Shown here: positions 53,745 to 61,925 of the stretch, one piece after another | How positions within the stretch are numbered: position 1 is the first letter of the stretch | How the letters are laid out: each line of letters starts with the position of its first letter | Source of the DNA: Moorena producens 3L | GTDB lineage: Bacteria; Cyanobacteriota; Cyanobacteriia; Cyanobacteriales; Coleofasciculaceae | Assembly (NCBI RefSeq): GCF_000211815.1 | Contig: NZ_GL890948.1 | Span: 1-64,000 of the forward strand | Reading direction: 5' to 3' | DNA: 64,000 nt | Made by a program: the position numbers and the translations under genes | Notes under the pieces: generated by a model | Database searches by the model: none | Seen by the model: only the letters and a program-made list of their open reading frames with translations | Told to the model about the DNA's origin: nothing

Positions 53745-54917
53745 TTACCATTGCCAATGATATCTTTTTATGCCTACATGTCCCTTAATTGATGATGCCC
53801 CAGATGAAGCTAGGAGTTTTCGTCTTCTTTTTGGTGTCATGTAGAGCATTTTATTAATTTTCCAAATCTGGAGAAAATTCATGAATTCTGGATCCATAAA
53901 TCCACGCCGATAGGCATGCTGAGAAACGTTAGCATCACCAAAGTAGCCAAGCTCAAGTATTGTTGGTCCAGTCTCACAAATAGCAACATCCCAAGAAGGA
54001 CAAAGATAGCCTGGAAAGGCCAGATGTGCTTCGATTACAAGTTCGACTACCTTGTTCCAGTAGGGGATCTGAAATCCAAGTAGATTCCTGCCAGTTTTCG
54101 GATGTAAAGGATTTTCAATTTGATCCAGGCCAGTACCAGAGATAATACGGAAGATTTTACCCGTTTTGATATCTACAGCCGCCAACAGATTTCCACTTGT
54201 ACCATTCAGAAAATTGTCACAGTCTAAATTGCCCACATTTACTTTAAAGATTGCTTTCATTATTTGCGGGCCAGAGTCCAATAAAATAGTGTGTATTCTG
54301 ATGCTCGAAATTTTCTCTGTACCAGAAATCTCAGCAATTTCAGAATGAGCAGTGAGAGGTTCCTGCAAAATCCATCCCAGGGTTCCTCCGTCATCAAGGG
54401 AGCAACAAAAATCCCTGAGTGGTTCTGAAGAACCCGTACCAAGGTGGAGCATGTCGCCATTTAAGTGATCAGCCAAGGTATTACCGTGACCATAGGAACC
54501 TGAAGACCGCTTAAAGTAAATCGGTAATGATCCTGGCTTTCTAAGGTAGTCTTCAAGGTCTTGTGGTGTAGCAATATTTAGTAAAACACTTGGGCGACGA
54601 GACCGATAAATTGCATGAATCTCGGGTGTTGGAAAACCACTAGCACGAAACAATAAGTACATTGTTACCTTGTCAATACTCATAAATTTAGAGTATTCAT
54701 CGACTAGTATCTCTATAAGAGTAGATTGCATGCGATGTCCACAAAAGGCTGCCTTTTCGGATAAAGTAAGGTCATTAAGGTATAGTTTAAAATCTAGATA
54801 CTCGGATAGATCGAGATAAGGGGAGGAGAATCGGAGCCTCAAAGCTTCCAAGGCAATTTCTAGGATTGGGCGCTGTGAAACATTAGCATATTTTAAAAAA
54901 TCATTAAGGTTATACAT
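53745..54917 (-). CDS. Sugar-transfer-associated ATP-grasp protein
   Basis: 390 aa. It has the ATP-grasp pattern of the sugar-transfer-associated (ATPgrasp_ST) family: IYFKRSSGSYGHGN (nucleotide-binding loop), ILQEPLTAHSEIAEI, SSIRIHTILL and a C-terminal metal-binding-type ICETGPTILELGYFGD. It probably ligates a carboxylate to an amine or thiol in polysaccharide or natural-product assembly (family-level knowledge); the substrate is unknown. Cytoplasmic. It is upstream of the methyltransferase fragment on the same strand, 51 nt apart, so the two may once have formed an operon. Confidence 0.75.
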   Translation of the reverse strand: MYNLNDFLKYANVSQRPILEIALEALRLRFSSPYLDLSEYLDFKLYLNDLTLSEKAAFCGHRMQSTLIEILVDEYSKFMSIDKVTMYLLFRASGFPTPEIHAIYRSRRPSVLLNIATPQDLEDYLRKPGSLPIYFKRSSGSYGHGNTLADHLNGDMLHLGTGSSEPLRDFCCSLDDGGTLGWILQEPLTAHSEIAEISGTEKISSIRIHTILLDSGPQIMKAIFKVNVGNLDCDNFLNGTSGNLLAAVDIKTGKIFRIISGTGLDQIENPLHPKTGRNLLGFQIPYWNKVVELVIEAHLAFPGYLCPSWDVAICETGPTILELGYFGDANVSQHAYRRGFMDPEFMNFLQIWKINKMLYMTPKRRRKLLASSGASSIKGHVGIKRYHWQW

Positions 54918-55383
54918 TAAGCTTTAAACACACAATTTTCCAGAAAATTAGGTTTTATTTCTGTATTATATACCAAAACGCCAAATATTTAGCGGCGCTC
55001 TTTTGTCAGCTTGGAAATCTGCTGCCATGTAAGTATTCAGCTATCAGCGTGTCGCGTATCAGCTAATGCGCTACTCCTCGCACGCTAAGCGAACAGCTTT
55101 TGAATAAAACCGGTAAGCATTGGAATAATGCTGAGTTACCTCCCAGCATCGTTCGCACAGCGTGGCCATTCGCGTAGCGTGGCCAACGGCCAAGGCCAAA
55201 GCCTGTGCCACAAGGCTGACGGCTGACGGCTGACGGCTGAGTGCTGAATGCTTACGCTGCCATTCCGTCTAACGATGGGGTTTACCTGGGTGGACAAGTT
55301 TGAGAAATGTGCCCGGACGCCTTGAAATACCAAGCTTCAGGTGCAGCCAGGTGTGTACGATTCGTTCATCCTAAATTAGGCTA
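54918..55383. repeat. Heptamer and compound hairpin repeats
   Basis: Contains short TATCAGC/GTGTCGCGTATC units (55030-55062), the compound GCGTGGCC block (55142-55211) shared with 47656-47723, and a GACGGCT array (55213-55238). The remainder up to 55383 is unique and without a gene. Confidence 0.8.
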
Positions 55384-55394
55384 TTATGACTTAG

Positions 55395-55620
55395 GGAAAA
55401 ATTGCAAGGACTTGCGCCTTGTAACTGAATAACCGTGAGGGTGAAAGTCCCTCTGCCCTAGTGCTGAGGTGACAGGATTAATGCTACAGTAGCCACTGGT
55501 GACCAATTTTTCAAGGGGAGTAAAAAGGCGGTAACTGGGAGCATAACTGGGAATCCCTATAATAATCTCCAGCTTCGACCTGCCCATTGTCACCCTGTTA
55601 ACACGGCTAGGGATGGCTGG
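55395..55620 (+). mobile_element. Group II intron 5' fragment (domain I remnant)
   Basis: GTGAGGGTGAAAGTCCCTC (55436-55454) within a ~220 nt structured stretch resembles the start of group II introns (compare GTGGGTGAAAGTCCCACC at 57380 in the complete intron). It starts near TGCGCCTTG (55413). No reverse transcriptase gene or domain V follows, so it is a truncated copy. Confidence 0.45.
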
Positions 55621-55770
55621 GGTCTTGTTGGGCTTTGTCCTTCAAACCAACCTATCAATCGGCTTGATCATATCAAATTATTGAGTTATAAATTCAATTC
55701 CAGTTGTAATACCGTATTATTAGCTAGTCCGCGAGAAGCCCCGCGCTCTACCTGATAAGGTGAGCGTCTT

Positions 55771-55871
55771 GAAGTTACCGTAAGAATAGTGGAGCCTTTA
55801 TGGTTGGCAGGCTATGCATAAAAGAGTTAAAACTTATTGATTAAGGCTCCACTATTCTAAGGTTTCGTCCC
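55771..55871 (+). repeat. ~102 nt hairpin element, copy A
   Basis: Begins GAAGTTACCGTAAG and ends GGTTTCGTCC. The stem AATAGTGGAGCC (55785-55796) pairs with GGCTCCACTATT (55845-55856). A GGCTATGCAT motif lies in the loop. It is inserted in a TnpB-type right-end remnant (AGAAGCCCCGCGCTCTACC upstream, TAGGATGATAGC downstream). Related copies: 62352-62469 and 63352-63455, both on the other strand. Confidence 0.75.
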
Positions 55872-55912
55872 TAGGATGATAGCGGGGCAATGAAGTGAAA
55901 CGGAATTGCCGA

Positions 55913-56164
55913 CTAGGTATTTTTTGGCTCAGGGAAACGAGCTATTAAACTTCTTAGCAACTCAGATGAAGTCATCCCCCTTCGGTCGGCTTCCTGTTTT
56001 AACTGGTGTTTTTCAAAATTATTCATTCTGATTACAAATTGTTGATATTTTATTTTTGAATTGACAAATGTTATAACATTTATTACCTTTATAGTAGGTC
56101 GAAAAATAGGAGATAGCAACAATGAGGTCAGCTTATCAGTACCGGTTAAGATTAACAAAGCCAC
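55913..56164 (-). CDS. Ribbon-helix-helix protein divergent to tnpB
   Basis: The C-terminal ~45 residues (YQQFVIRMNNFEKHQLKQEA, RGMTSSELLRSLIARF) form a typical ribbon-helix-helix DNA-binding domain. The upstream part of the frame (to a GTG at 56164 inside tnpB) is hydrophobic and may not be translated; the start is uncertain and could be the ATG encoding MNNFEKH (56029). RHH proteins are usually repressors or antitoxins. It is divergent to tnpB at 56122, so it may control it or belong to the same element. Confidence 0.5.
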   Translation of the reverse strand: MALLILTGTDKLTSLLLSPIFRPTIKVINVITFVNSKIKYQQFVIRMNNFEKHQLKQEADRRGMTSSELLRSLIARFPEPKNT

Positions 56165-57297
56165 AAGAAGCGGAAGTAGAAAGATGGTTGGATATGCTCC
56201 GTCATCAATATAACTACTTATTGGCTGATCGGTTTAGCTGGTATGAGCAAAATCGTTGTTCTATAAACTCCTGTCCTTTGGTGTGTCACTTGCCAGAACT
56301 AAGAAATAATCCTGATTACTTTTCTCAGAAAAAGACTTTACCTCAACTAAAAAAGGATAGACCTTGGTACGGGGCAGTTCAGTCTCAAGTTTTGCAAGAT
56401 TGCGTTAAACGGGTAGACTTAGCCTTTAAACGTTTCCTGAAAGGAGACAGTAACGGAAAGAAAAGTGGCAGGCCAAGATTTAAAAGTAAAAATAGATACA
56501 AATCGTTTACTTTCCCCGCTCTTTCTAAGAACCCGATAACTGGGAGTATTTTGACTCTTCCTAAATTTGGGAAGGTCAAAATGATTTACCATCGGCCTAT
56601 CCCCGAAGGGTTTAAAGTCAAAACGGCTACCATAACCCGAAAAGCTGACGGGTACTACGTCACACTATCTATTCAGGATGATTCTGTTCCAAATATTATC
56701 CCAGTAGATAGCGCCTCTAGTCCTGTTGGGATAGATATGGGTCTTAAGTCCTTTCTGGTTAAGTCGGATGGCTCTGAGGTGCCAATTCCTCAATACTATC
56801 GGAAAGCTCAAAAACGACTAAAGAAGATTCAAAAAGCCGTTAGCAGATCCAAAAAAGGTAGCAACAACAGAAAAAAGGCTGTTATTAAACTAGGGAAAGC
56901 TCATAAAAAAGTGGCCGATACTAGAAAATATTTTCACTTCAAAACAGCGAAAAACTTACTAGACAATCACGACCTAGTTGCTCATGAGAAGTTAAATATT
57001 AAGGGTTTGGCTAAGACTAAAATGGCCAAGTCTGTACTAGACGCTGGCTGGGGTCAATTCCTGTCTATACTGTCAACCAAAGCCGAAAATGCTGGGTTAC
57101 TTACAGTTGCAGTGAATCCTCGAAATACTAGCCAAAACTGTTCAAATTGTGGGAAAAAGGTACCAAAAAAACTTAAAGACCGCATTCATTCTTGTCCTCA
57201 TTGTGGATACACAGCAGATAGGGATGTGAATGCGGCGATCAATGTATTAAATTTGGCGGTAGGGCATTCCGTCAGTAGTAGTGCGGCTCGTTCCTAA
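56122..57297 (+). CDS. tnpB: TnpB RNA-guided nuclease, intact
   Basis: 391 aa. The N-terminal helical domain is MRSAYQYRLRLTKPQEAEVE. The REC/WED-like part includes GRPRFKSKNRYKSFTFP. All RuvC residues are in place: GIDMGLKSFLV (D), AHEKLNIKGLA (E) and TADRDVNAAINVL (D). A complete zinc ribbon is CSNCG..CPHCG. It ends LAVGHSVSSSAARS. It is the only tnpB in the window without a visible lesion. No tnpA is present. Downstream, the part that should hold the ωRNA 3' end and right end is interrupted by the group II intron at 57341. Confidence 0.88.
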   Translation: MRSAYQYRLRLTKPQEAEVERWLDMLRHQYNYLLADRFSWYEQNRCSINSCPLVCHLPELRNNPDYFSQKKTLPQLKKDRPWYGAVQSQVLQDCVKRVDLAFKRFLKGDSNGKKSGRPRFKSKNRYKSFTFPALSKNPITGSILTLPKFGKVKMIYHRPIPEGFKVKTATITRKADGYYVTLSIQDDSVPNIIPVDSASSPVGIDMGLKSFLVKSDGSEVPIPQYYRKAQKRLKKIQKAVSRSKKGSNNRKKAVIKLGKAHKKVADTRKYFHFKTAKNLLDNHDLVAHEKLNIKGLAKTKMAKSVLDAGWGQFLSILSTKAENAGLLTVAVNPRNTSQNCSNCGKKVPKKLKDRIHSCPHCGYTADRDVNAAINVLNLAVGHSVSSSAARS

Positions 57298-57340
57298 TAG
57301 GAGCCTTTCGTAATAGAAAGGGGTATGATTAGGGGGATTC

Positions 57341-59453
57341 GTGAGGTCTAACCTCAAAAATCCTAACTATCCTCAGGATGTGGGTGAAAGTCCCACCCTT
57401 GAAGAGACAAGTGACTCCCTATCTGACCACACCGAGTGAGCGGCAACTCACAGAGTGACGCTGGTAACAGGGCGCAATCAGTTGACCAAAAGCAGGTAAC
57501 AACACTGGCGCTAACGGGGAGGCGACCAGGTCTAAGTAGTTCTAAAAAAGTGTCTAAGACGGCAACCACAACCTGAATAAAATATGTGGAATAAATTCTC
57601 TACTCTCACGGAGTCATTACTACGATATCCGTAATCTCTGAGAGGAGAATAGGCAAATTGAACTGACCTAAATCGCCAAAACAATCTTCAGGATGGAACG
57701 AGTAAAAACGACAGCAATAATAGGTCTGGGGAACGGTCGAAACCCCGGTAAACTATGCCAAGTCTAATCCCTACTGTCGGGTAAGATGTGTTCAAAACTG
57801 GGCACGGGTTCTCAGAATATGTTCAACCAAAGTAGAGTATGGTTAGACGCATGAATTCACATAGCGAACTTTGGAAAAGTCAGAAGTGGAAGAAACTCCG
57901 CCAAAACTTATTCCGCCTACAAAGAAGAATATATAAAGCAGTTCAGGCTGGCGACTTGAGGAAAGCTCGGTCTTTACAAAAACTGATTATGAAATCCCGT
58001 TCAGCTCAACTTTTGGCCGTTCGTCAAGTGACTCAATTAAATCAGGGTAAACGCACTGCCGGAATTGATGGAAAGGAAAACCTCAATTACCGAGAGCGAA
58101 TTGAATTGGTAGACAATCTGAACCACTATGGCCACACCTGGTTTCATAGCGGACTAAGGGAAGTACCAATCCCTAAAAAGAATGGGAAAACCCGGATGCT
58201 TAAAATACCAACTATCGCTGATAGAGCATGGCAATGTCTAGTAAAATACACCCTCGAACCTGCGCACGAAGCTATCTTTCACGCCCGGAGTTACGGGTTT
58301 AGGACTGGGCGAGGCGCACATGATGCCCAAATGTACATATTCACCAACCTGAATAAAGGAAAAAAAGGCATCACTAAAAGGGTAATTGAGCTAGATATTA
58401 AAAAGTGTTTTGACCGCATTTCTCATAAATCCATCATGGATAGGTTGATAGCACCAGCACATGTGAAGAAAGGGGTCTTCAGGTGTTTAAAAGCTGGCAT
58501 CAGCCCGGAATTCCCTGAACAAGGAACTCCCCAGGGAGGAGTGGTTAGCCCCCTTTTAGCCAATATCGCACTTGATGGAATAGAAGATATCCATCCATCC
58601 GTCCGCTATGCAGACGACATGGTGATATTTTTAAAACCAAAAGATGACGCCGGAAAAATTCTTCAAAAAGTGGAAAAATTTCTGGAAGAACGAGGTCTCG
58701 AAATCAGTCAAGAAAAGACCAAGATAACCAAAACGACAGACGGTTTTGACTTCCTTGGCTGGCAGATGCGAGTCAAGCCAAGCGGAACATTCCATTGTAA
58801 ACCCTCAGCGGATAATCATAGGAAAATACGCGAGAAGATTAAAGCCGTAGTCAATAGCTCGAATTATGGTGCAAAGGTCAAAGCCAAAAAACTAGCTCCC
58901 ATTGTAAGAGGATGGCGAAACTACCATAAATGGTGTGACATGAGCGATTCTCGGGATAGTCTATGGTTCCCTAACAAAGCGGCAAAAAGAAAATTCCTCA
59001 AGGAAAAGAAAATGAACCGCTATGAAGCAGTGGAATTATGCAAAAAGGCATTCCCTACAGTAAGGACTAAACGTTTTGGACACACTATGGTCACAGGGAC
59101 TAAGTCCCCTTACGATGGAGACTTAGTCTATTGGAGCAAACGGAAAAGTACGCTCTACGACAATCATACGTCCAAGGCTTTGAAACGACAAAACCATTCT
59201 TGTGAACATTGCGGGTTAATGTTCAATTGCGACGAATCTGTACACCTTCATCATGTAGATGGAAACCACGACAATTGGAAGCTAAAGAACCTAGCAGCAA
59301 TTCATCAAAGCTGCCACCAACAAATTCACTGGAGCAAGCCAAAAGGCAAGCCGAGAGGTTGAGAGAATCTAGGAGCCGTGTGAGATGAAAGTCTCACGCA
59401 CGGCTTTGAAGGAGAGGTGCTCCGGATAATACCGGACATCGACTCTAATAAGC
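57341..59453 (+). mobile_element. Group II intron inserted in a tnpB element
   Basis: The 5' boundary is probably GTGAGGTCTAACCTC at 57341, followed by a domain I motif GTGGGTGAAAGTCCCACC (57380). The reverse transcriptase/maturase ORF lies in domain IV. Domain V is near 59372-59408 (GAGCCGTGTGAGATGAAAG and CTCACGCACGGCTTT pairing). A domain VI-like stem follows, and the 3' boundary is near GACTCTAAT (about 59453). Beyond it, 59490-59533 is a tnpB-type right end. The intron therefore sits between the tnpB stop and the transposon end. Ends are estimated to within a few bases. Confidence 0.75.
57839..59362 (+). CDS. Group II intron reverse transcriptase/maturase with HNH domain
   Basis: 507 aa. 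RT motifs include KRTAGIDGKENL, REVPIPKKNGKTRML, RSYGFRTGRGAHDA, VIELDIKKCFDRIS, GTPQGGVVSPLLAN and catalytic YADD near residue 257, followed by the maturase X domain (IVRGWRNYHKW). The C-terminus is an HNH endonuclease with CEHCGLMF, LHHVDGNHDNW and HQSCHQQIHW. All parts appear intact, so the intron could be mobile by target-primed reverse transcription. Confidence 0.93.
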   Translation: MVRRMNSHSELWKSQKWKKLRQNLFRLQRRIYKAVQAGDLRKARSLQKLIMKSRSAQLLAVRQVTQLNQGKRTAGIDGKENLNYRERIELVDNLNHYGHTWFHSGLREVPIPKKNGKTRMLKIPTIADRAWQCLVKYTLEPAHEAIFHARSYGFRTGRGAHDAQMYIFTNLNKGKKGITKRVIELDIKKCFDRISHKSIMDRLIAPAHVKKGVFRCLKAGISPEFPEQGTPQGGVVSPLLANIALDGIEDIHPSVRYADDMVIFLKPKDDAGKILQKVEKFLEERGLEISQEKTKITKTTDGFDFLGWQMRVKPSGTFHCKPSADNHRKIREKIKAVVNSSNYGAKVKAKKLAPIVRGWRNYHKWCDMSDSRDSLWFPNKAAKRKFLKEKKMNRYEAVELCKKAFPTVRTKRFGHTMVTGTKSPYDGDLVYWSKRKSTLYDNHTSKALKRQNHSCEHCGLMFNCDESVHLHHVDGNHDNWKLKNLAAIHQSCHQQIHWSKPKGKPRG

Positions 59454-59489
59454 TTGCCGAGCAACCGAAGGGATACCTGGTGTTGGCAA

Positions 59490-59533
59490 GAAGCCCGCGT
59501 TGTCCCGTTAGGGCAACGTCGGGAGTATGTCAC
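59490..59533 (+). mobile_element. Right end of the tnpB element displaced by the intron
   Basis: GAAGCCCGCG, a CGTTG-TCCC/GGG-CAACG hairpin, then GGGAGTATGTCAC. The layout matches the right end of the element at 32728-34223 (GAAGCC, hairpin, GGAGGATGTCAC). It overlaps the 3' end of the cytosine methyltransferase gene on the other strand. Confidence 0.65.
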
Positions 59534-60620
59534 TAAATAAATTCATTGGTTGCCCTAAACACTGTGCTTCGTAAACTGCTTGAAGAAAACAGGCAACTCG
59601 ATAGGCGAATTGTACAGGAACAGCGTTGCCAATCTGCTGGTGGACATGACGTTTATTTCCTCCATGAAATACCCATGAGTCTGGGAAAGTTTGAAGTCGG
59701 GCATATTCACGATTAGTAAAGCGTCGCAGACGGCTTGCACTGATACGCCAGAGCTTTAAGCTAATATTTGGATTCCTTACAAATAGCCCATTGACGCGAT
59801 CTTTTTCCTTTCTTTCTGCCACCACATTTCCCTGAGCCCACCCCCAAATAGTTCCAGTATCAATAGCAGGAAATGGGGCATCCAAAGATCTTATTGGGTG
59901 TCCGTCAGATCCAGTTCGAGAGAATCTACATGGTACAGGTGTCTCAGTAGGATCAAATTCCTTTCCAGTCTCCTCATGAACACGGCTTTTGAACCCCCAT
60001 TCAGGACAATGATTAGGAAGGGAAATGAATGGATTTACAGCCAGATCACCTAAATATACTGATGCTGGTGTATCTGGCTCTGGCGTGGGCCAGTGAAAAC
60101 CTGAGGGAAATCGGTCGAAGCTGGCAATAAAAATAAATCTTCTTCTCGTTTGAGGCACTCCAAAACCAGATACTCTGAAGACATTATATTTTATGTAGTA
60201 TCCAAGACTCTTGAAATGCTCTGAAATTACGTCAACAAAAGGCTTTCCACTTTTGGGTTCTTTCATTCTCCTGAGATTGAGAACATTCTCAATTACGATA
60301 AAGCGAGGCTTCTTGATCTTTGCCATTCTGACAACTTCTTGAAACAGAAAATTCCTCTCGTCGTTTTCCTTTCGATTCCCGCCCAGTGAAAACCCCTGAC
60401 ATGGAACCCCTGCTAAAATTACATCACTATCAGGTAAATCTCTTTCTGATAGTTCTCGAATATCAGCTTCTTCAACATCCCATTCAGGTCGATTATTACG
60501 GAGTGTTTTAACGCTCCATGTATCAATATCTGTGGAGTAGAGATGTTGAAAACCAGCCATTTCAAAGCCGATATCTAAGCCACCGGCACCAGAAAAAAGA
60601 CTTGTGAATGAAAGTTCCAT
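59508..60620 (-). CDS. DNA (cytosine-5) methyltransferase
   Basis: 370 aa. C5-methyltransferase motifs in order: I FSGAGGLDIGFEMAG; IV GVPCQGFSLGG with catalytic Cys74; VI FIVIENVLNL; VIII QTRRRFIFI; a short target-recognition region (~190-300); IX/X REYARLQTFPDSW and HQQIGNAVPVQFAYRVA. It methylates cytosine in a specific sequence and protects it from the adjacent nuclease. The last residues (ILPTLP) are encoded by the right end of the tnpB element, so the original C-terminus was changed by its insertion. It follows the nuclease gene by 1 nt. Confidence 0.93.
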   Translation of the reverse strand: MELSFTSLFSGAGGLDIGFEMAGFQHLYSTDIDTWSVKTLRNNRPEWDVEEADIRELSERDLPDSDVILAGVPCQGFSLGGNRKENDERNFLFQEVVRMAKIKKPRFIVIENVLNLRRMKEPKSGKPFVDVISEHFKSLGYYIKYNVFRVSGFGVPQTRRRFIFIASFDRFPSGFHWPTPEPDTPASVYLGDLAVNPFISLPNHCPEWGFKSRVHEETGKEFDPTETPVPCRFSRTGSDGHPIRSLDAPFPAIDTGTIWGWAQGNVVAERKEKDRVNGLFVRNPNISLKLWRISASRLRRFTNREYARLQTFPDSWVFHGGNKRHVHQQIGNAVPVQFAYRVACFLQAVYEAQCLGQPMNLFSDILPTLP

Positions 60621-60621
60621 A

Positions 60622-61365
60622 TCAACGAAGAGTGACTGTTGGTCCTAAAGATTTGGCTGCACGGAAAACTTCAAATGTGTGTTTCTTTCCTGCGTTTGGA
60701 TTATCTATATAGGAAGGTGTAAGCGTATGTTCAATCATATCAAAGTAATAACCCCTTATCAGCCTTGAAGTCTCTATACGTGTGATAGTACCCGAGTGTT
60801 TTAAATCTATACCAAATTTAAAGCCAGTTGGAGCAATCAGAGTAACTTGGCGTTCTGTGCCATCCGTAAGGGCAAATGGTGTAGGTGCAACATACATTTT
60901 TCGGTCACGAATCATAATGTCTCCATAGCTACCGAAACCTTTAAGATTCTTATTTTTATGGATATAAGAATGGTCTGCATTTAAGAAATTGCCATGACAC
61001 ATGACAAGATCATAGACTGGATAGTTCTTTTCCTTGGTTTTTGCTGGGTATCGTCCAAACACATAGTAAATTGTCCTCCCATTATGCAGACCTGAGGGCA
61101 CTTGACTATTGCAGTCATAGTTTGCTTCCCTGCCTGGAAATCCTAATCCTTTGATCTCGAAGCCAAGGGGGAAATCAACAAGCCTGAAGTCTGGATAAGC
61201 ATTTCTTGAAGGTTCATCGAAGTTCAAGGAAAGCCTTTCAAGACGAACAGCAAACCAATTTTGAAAGCTAAACTCTTTGTCCGTGGAAGAAACGCGACTT
61301 ATCAACTCGCTGGCATCGATGGCGCGAACGCATTCTAAGAAAACCTTTGCTATGATTTGATCCAT
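60622..61365 (-). CDS. Type II restriction endonuclease (PD-(D/E)xK type)
   Basis: 247 aa. NAYPDFRLVDFPLGFEIKG fits the PD-(D/E)xK site with Asp59, Glu70 and Lys72 as the metal and catalytic residues. It is encoded directly upstream of, and 1 nt from, a C5-methyltransferase, the layout of a type II restriction-modification pair. The recognition site cannot be read from sequence. The remainder has no known motif (VYDLVMCHGNFL, RLIRGYYFDMIEH). Start ATG at 61365. Confidence 0.8.
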   Translation of the reverse strand: MDQIIAKVFLECVRAIDASELISRVSSTDKEFSFQNWFAVRLERLSLNFDEPSRNAYPDFRLVDFPLGFEIKGLGFPGREANYDCNSQVPSGLHNGRTIYYVFGRYPAKTKEKNYPVYDLVMCHGNFLNADHSYIHKNKNLKGFGSYGDIMIRDRKMYVAPTPFALTDGTERQVTLIAPTGFKFGIDLKHSGTITRIETSRLIRGYYFDMIEHTLTPSYIDNPNAGKKHTFEVFRAAKSLGPTVTLR

Positions 61366-61527
61366 AATGATTTGTCTAGCCCAATGTTGCGATCACTCTC
61401 ACCTTTAGGTACACGCAACTGTAGTGCATTTGGTGCTTGACAATGGAAGCACATCCCAAAGACAAAGTCAATGTTAACAGTTCTGCAAGACCATCTACCG
61501 AGACTCAGCAAAGTCTAACGGTTAAGG

Positions 61528-61773
61528 TCAGCGGGGCGAAACCTTGCCATAAGTGTCTTGAATTTCATTCACTGCAGCCTGGATACTTGCCTCATCGGTG
61601 ATGTCCATACGCAGCGGGTGAGCACCCAACTCTCTAAGGTCAGCCATTTTTTCGACACTACGTGCCGCTACTACCACGGTCAGACCATCCTTCAGCAGAG
61701 ATTTGGCCATTTCTTTGCCCATACCCGATGATGCGCCGGTAATCAGTGCGACTTTGGATTTACCATTTGCCAT
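61528..61773 (-). pseudogene. Truncated short-chain dehydrogenase gene
   Basis: 81 aa: an N-terminal Rossmann motif ALITGASSGMGKEMAKSL and MDITDEASIQAAV. The frame stops after YGKVSPR, before the NAG and YxxxK catalytic parts. The remaining two-thirds are missing and replaced by unrelated sequence leading to the nuclease gene, so this is a remnant. Confidence 0.75.
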
Positions 61774-61925
61774 GATATTGAAGTTCCCTGTGTGTAGTGG
61801 ACTTGTTCATCTTAAACTGAGAAACTAGCAACCTTCACAGATTTTGTTACTGCTACTGTCTTGCGATCGCGCTTAATACGGTCAATTTCTTTGAGAGTAA
61901 ATGATGTTAATTGACACTCCCCGGT

